Positions 60,946 to 64,000 of a stretch of DNA of 64,000 bases are shown piece after piece; positions within the stretch are counted from its first letter, which is position 1, and each line of letters opens with the position of its first letter. The position numbers and the translations under genes were made by a program. The stretch is from Paenibacillus silviterrae (GTDB lineage: Bacteria; Bacillota; Bacilli; Paenibacillales; NBRC-103111): the NCBI RefSeq assembly GCF_030167925.1, contig NZ_JASKUT010000002.1, positions 558,001 to 622,000 on the forward strand, given 5' to 3'. The notes beneath the pieces were generated by a model that saw only the letters and a program-made list of their open reading frames with translations, made no database searches and had not been told where the DNA came from.

Positions 60946-61953
60946 ATGGCAGAAGTCCAAAGCAGCGTAAAGGATTGGACGAAAACCTGGACGAGCGCCG
61001 CAGCCGCCATTTACGGAGCCGTCGCCTATACCGACAAGAAGCATTATTCCTTGATTGACGTGATGGGAATTACCGGCCATGCATTTCGCATCAATATCGA
61101 CCCCGACCACATTGATGTTGCGGGCCCTACCATGTTTCCAGGGGGGTATTTGGTTCGCCGAAATCTATGTAATTTAGGCTTTATCAGCAATCTGTCGGAT
61201 ACTACGAAGCCTTATACGCCAGAGAAGGTGGAGCAGGTGATGGCACTGATTCAAGAATCGATCGATAAGGGAATCCCCGCCATTGCCTTCGATCTCTTCA
61301 TTCCGGAATTTGGTCTGATATACGGTTATGATGACGACAGGCAGCTGTTCCATGCGAAGGATGTATCGAAGGAAGGGACGGTCACGTACTTTGATTTTGT
61401 CGAGAAGCGCAACATGCTCTGGGTAACGACAATCAGTGAGAGCCTCCCCCATTCCAAATATGAGATTCTGCGCATGGCGCTTGATATGATCGTCGATCAT
61501 GCAAGGGGAAGGGAATGGCAGCATATTTTTAAAGGGAAGTACCATATCGGACTTGCAGGTTATGATGCCTGGATTGCCTGTATGGAGAGGAGGGCCGCCG
61601 ATCCGTTCGGCAACGCCTATAATATTGCCGTGGTCAGCGATGCCCGGGAGTTTGCAGCACAGTTCCTTCATGAGCTTACTATAAGCTGGAGCGGGGATAA
61701 TGTCGTGGAGCGTAAGGTACGGAAATTGGCTGGAGAAGCGGCGGTACACTATGCCAAAACAGCCGCGACGCTGGTTGAACTAAGGCAGATGTTCCCCTTT
61801 CCGCAGGGAGGACAGCCGGATGATCCAGCTGCGGCGGATCGCGCTGCCCAGCTGCTTCGGACGGCCAAGGAAGCCGAGACATTAGGAATTGAGGTGCTGG
61901 AGCGTCTGCTGTCCTTTATGAAAGCCTATTGGTCGGAAACCTGGATTAAGTAG
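60946..61953 (+). CDS. Conserved protein of unknown function linked to the ECF sigma factor
   Basis: A 335-residue soluble protein that was not assigned to a family. The N-terminal part (about 10-60) reads WTSAAAAIYGAVAY and GITGHAFRINIDPDHIDVAG, and the middle has KGIPAIAFDLFIPEFGLIYGYDDD, which gives the look of a BtrH-like or papain-fold-related protein seen in other Bacillales. The last 100 residues are helical (LRTAKEAETLGIEVLERLLSFMKAYW). No membrane segment is present, so it is not a classic anti-sigma. ATG 60946 is eight bases after AAGGAG; ATG 60925, overlapping the sigma stop, is the alternative. It could tell the sigma factor about a ligand, but this is inference. Confidence 0.6.
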   Translation: MAEVQSSVKDWTKTWTSAAAAIYGAVAYTDKKHYSLIDVMGITGHAFRINIDPDHIDVAGPTMFPGGYLVRRNLCNLGFISNLSDTTKPYTPEKVEQVMALIQESIDKGIPAIAFDLFIPEFGLIYGYDDDRQLFHAKDVSKEGTVTYFDFVEKRNMLWVTTISESLPHSKYEILRMALDMIVDHARGREWQHIFKGKYHIGLAGYDAWIACMERRAADPFGNAYNIAVVSDAREFAAQFLHELTISWSGDNVVERKVRKLAGEAAVHYAKTAATLVELRQMFPFPQGGQPDDPAAADRAAQLLRTAKEAETLGIEVLERLLSFMKAYWSETWIK

Positions 61954-62065
61954 CTCATTACCATTCGGATAGCATCATCAAGAGGGATTCGGGTATAATG
62001 AATTGGAAGAAGTAAACAATAAAACGAATCCGATAGGGCAGAAGCCGAATGAAATGGGAGATACG

Positions 62066-63541
62066 ATGACAGAGAAAAACACCAAACAAGGAGCGGGCTG
62101 GAGCTTCGACAATAGCTACGCCCGGCTGCCTGAATTATTTTATTCCAGCCAGAGCCCGACGCCTGTTCCTTCACCGAAGCTGGTTATCCTTAACGAGCCG
62201 CTTGCTGTATCTTTAGGCTTAGATGTAAAGGCACTGCAAGGGGAAGATGGGGTTAACGTCTTTGCCGGCAATCAGGTTCCCGAAGGGGCCTCGCCTCTTG
62301 CTCAAGCATATGCGGGGCATCAGTTCGGATATTTTAACATGCTGGGGGACGGACGCGCTTTGCTGCTGGGGGAGCAAATCACGCCACAGCAGGAACGGTT
62401 TGATATTCAGCTCAAGGGCTCGGGAAGAACGCCCTATTCCCGCGGCGGCGACGGCAGGGCTGCACTAGGTCCGATGCTGCGTGAATATATCATTAGCGAA
62501 GCCATGCATGCGCTCGGCATTCCTACTACCCGGAGTTTGGCGGTGGTATCGACCGGTCAAATTGTGAATCGCGAAACCGGTCTTCCCGGTGCCATCCTTA
62601 CTCGCGTGGCGGCAAGCCATCTGAGGGTGGGCACGTTTCAATACGCCGCGAATTGGGGGGAGACCGAAGATCTTCGGGCTTTGGCGGATTACACGATCCA
62701 AAGGCATTATCCGGAAGCGGCTGCAGATGCAAATCGCTACATTAGCTTGCTCGAGCAGGTGATCCGTCGCCAGGCCGCACTTATTTCCAAGTGGCAGCTC
62801 GTCGGCTTTATTCACGGAGTGATGAACACCGATAATATGGCTATCAGCGGAGAAACCATCGATTATGGGCCATGCGCCTTCATGGATGCTTATGATCCGG
62901 CAACGGTATTCAGTTCGATCGACACCTCCAGACGTTATGCCTATGGCAACCAGCCGCCTATTGCCGCTTGGAATCTCACGAGATTCGCAGAGTCACTCTT
63001 ACCGCTGCTGCATGAGAACGAGGAGCAGGCCATCGAGTTGGCCCAGCAAGCTCTTTCCGCCTTCTCCGAGCAGTTCCGCAGCCATTGGCTCACGGGGATG
63101 AGGGCAAAGCTGGGGCTTTTGGATACGGAGGCTGAGGATGAGGCGCTGGTAGAAGAGCTGCTTCGTACGATGCAGAAGTACGGTGCCGATTACACGAATA
63201 CGTTCCGTGCCCTCACGATGGAGAAGCAGGAGGATACGGTCTTATGGGATTCCCCCGAATTTGCCTCCTGGCATGAGCAGTGGCAGGCAAGACGGGGCAG
63301 ACAGCAGGGGTCCAAAGAAGCTTCGCAGCAGCTTATGAAGCGCAGCAATCCTGCCGTCATCCCTCGCAATCACCGGGTAGAAGCCGCGTTGGAGGCGGCA
63401 GAGAACGATGGAGATCTTAGCGTTATGGAGAGCCTGCTCGAGGTTCTACAGTGTCCGTACGCTTATTCTCCCGAGCAGGAGGAGTACACTGCACTGCCTG
63501 CGCCTTCGGCGCGTCCCTATAGAACGTACTGCGGTACATGA
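62066..63541 (+). CDS. selO: SelO family protein AMPylator
   Basis: A 491-residue SelO/YdiU pseudokinase-like enzyme, which transfers AMP to proteins and has roles in redox stress. Typical blocks are WSFDNSYARLPELFYSSQSPTPVPSPKLVILNEPLA, AYAGHQFGYFNMLGDGRALLLGE, QLKGSGRTPYSRGGDGRAALGPMLREYIISEAMHALGIPTTRSL and FIHGVMNTDNMAISGETIDYGPCAF. The C-terminus ends in YCGT, with Cys in the place of the selenocysteine of animal SelO. ATG 62066 follows GGGAG; in-frame starts further upstream (62003) lack a binding site. Confidence 0.93.
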   Translation: MTEKNTKQGAGWSFDNSYARLPELFYSSQSPTPVPSPKLVILNEPLAVSLGLDVKALQGEDGVNVFAGNQVPEGASPLAQAYAGHQFGYFNMLGDGRALLLGEQITPQQERFDIQLKGSGRTPYSRGGDGRAALGPMLREYIISEAMHALGIPTTRSLAVVSTGQIVNRETGLPGAILTRVAASHLRVGTFQYAANWGETEDLRALADYTIQRHYPEAAADANRYISLLEQVIRRQAALISKWQLVGFIHGVMNTDNMAISGETIDYGPCAFMDAYDPATVFSSIDTSRRYAYGNQPPIAAWNLTRFAESLLPLLHENEEQAIELAQQALSAFSEQFRSHWLTGMRAKLGLLDTEAEDEALVEELLRTMQKYGADYTNTFRALTMEKQEDTVLWDSPEFASWHEQWQARRGRQQGSKEASQQLMKRSNPAVIPRNHRVEAALEAAENDGDLSVMESLLEVLQCPYAYSPEQEEYTALPAPSARPYRTYCGT

Positions 63542-63545
63542 CCAA

Positions 63546-63577
63546 GAGAAGGCTGCCTATTAAAGGGCAGCCTTCTC
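63546..63577. terminator. Hairpin between convergent genes
   Basis: GAGAAGGCTGCC (63546-63557) and GGCAGCCTTCTC (63566-63577) form a perfect 12-base stem. T-runs are weak on both strands. Confidence 0.6.
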
Positions 63578-63579
63578 CG

Positions 63580-64000
63580 TTATAGCTGCCGGATCCGCAG
63601 CTTCCACTCTCCTTGCTGTACTGCATACTTTGACTTGAGTACTATGCGATACAGCTGATCTCCCCATACCGATCGCACGCGACTATCGGTTAAAGGAATC
63701 TCCTCTACCGCGGCGGACAGTTGATCCTCGTCGTAATCCAGCTCCACCCCCGTACCGGAGGAGGGGTCACGAACAAGGAGCTTCCCTTCGGCCGCCGCCG
63801 GAGCATGTAGGCTTATAAGGCTTAGCATAAGCTCGGATACAGGATGCTTCAGCATGAATCGATCCGACACTATCACCTCAGCGGGCGAGCCTTCGCCGCG
63901 GTTCATACGGAAGGCTCTTACCCACCGTTCGATTCCGGCCTCCTCAGGGTAAGCCCCGGCAAGCTCCATGCGAAGCTCGGCGAAGCTGTCGTCAGCGGCA
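63580..64000 (-). CDS. Heparinase II/III-like protein, C-terminal part
   Basis: The frame is open beyond the window edge, so only about 140 C-terminal residues are visible. They read MELAGAYPEEAGIERWVRAFRMNRGEGSPAEVIVSDRF and then beta-rich sequence with a charged end (QQGEWKLRIRQL). The AGAYP-EEAG-W-R and NRG blocks resemble the C-terminal beta-sandwich of heparinase-II/III family polysaccharide lyases. A methionine at 63969 lies inside the domain and is not the start. If correct, this adds another glycan-degrading gene at the edge of the region. Confidence 0.65.
   Translation of the reverse strand, partial: AADDSFAELRMELAGAYPEEAGIERWVRAFRMNRGEGSPAEVIVSDRFMLKHPVSELMLSLISLHAPAAAEGKLLVRDPSSGTGVELDYDEDQLSAAVEEIPLTDSRVRSVWGDQLYRIVLKSKYAVQQGEWKLRIRQL

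Noticed and set aside
1..64000. tRNA, rRNA, CRISPR array, transposase or phage genes
   Set aside because: Looked for cloverleaf-like elements, regularly spaced repeats and transposase or integrase motifs; none was supported.

Overview
The window looks like a chromosomal segment of a Paenibacillus-like low-to-mid GC Firmicute. The evidence is strong GGAGG ribosome binding sites, several TTG and GTG starts, sigma-A type promoters, lipoprotein solute-binding proteins, many AraC, ROK, IclR and LysR regulators, copper-amine-oxidase-N-like secreted proteins, and a high density of carbohydrate enzymes. No rRNA, tRNA, CRISPR array, insertion sequence or phage module was seen. The assignment to a genus is inference.

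Layout. 1-1.8 kb: end of a GNAT acetyltransferase, a flavin-reductase-like protein behind a palindromic operator, and a secreted YHYH protein. 1.8-7.9 kb: an IclR regulator divergent from a compact polyamine/iron-type ABC importer operon that ends in an M20 peptidase. 8.1-10.6 kb (minus): an ECF sigma factor, an anti-sigma-like membrane protein and a DUF84 NTPase. 10.7-15.3 kb: a heterodimeric ABC exporter behind a leader terminator, then an Asp/Glu-racemase-like gene. 15.4-18.0 kb: small secreted, membrane or unknown proteins.

18-51.5 kb is the core of the window: about 33 kb devoted to a (probably sulfated) glycan. It holds four sulfatases with formylglycine motifs, a GH2 enzyme, a GH-like TIM-barrel protein, a secreted beta-helix polysaccharide-lyase-like protein with three FN3 domains, an SGNH esterase, four Gfo/Idh/MocA dehydrogenases, two sugar isomerases, an MDR dehydrogenase, two solute-binding lipoproteins without permeases, a cupin plus split Tm-1-like gene pair, and XRE-cupin, ROK and AraC regulators. 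Four promoters in this region share one geometry: a TTCAA-N5-TTGAA palindrome (or its right half) placed just before the -10 hexamer and 41-46 bases before the start codon. This suggests one regulon, probably controlled by the XRE-cupin protein encoded at 18154. The sulfatases and GH2 enzyme have no signal peptide, so a plausible model is extracellular cleavage by the beta-helix protein, import of fragments, then desulfation and hydrolysis inside the cell.

51.6-64 kb: another AraC regulator, a LysR regulator divergent from aroA-aroC (last steps to chorismate), a decayed acetyltransferase, a nucleotidyltransferase translationally coupled to a UvrA paralogue, an ECF sigma factor with an unknown partner, selO, and the end of a heparinase-II/III-like gene that leaves the window.
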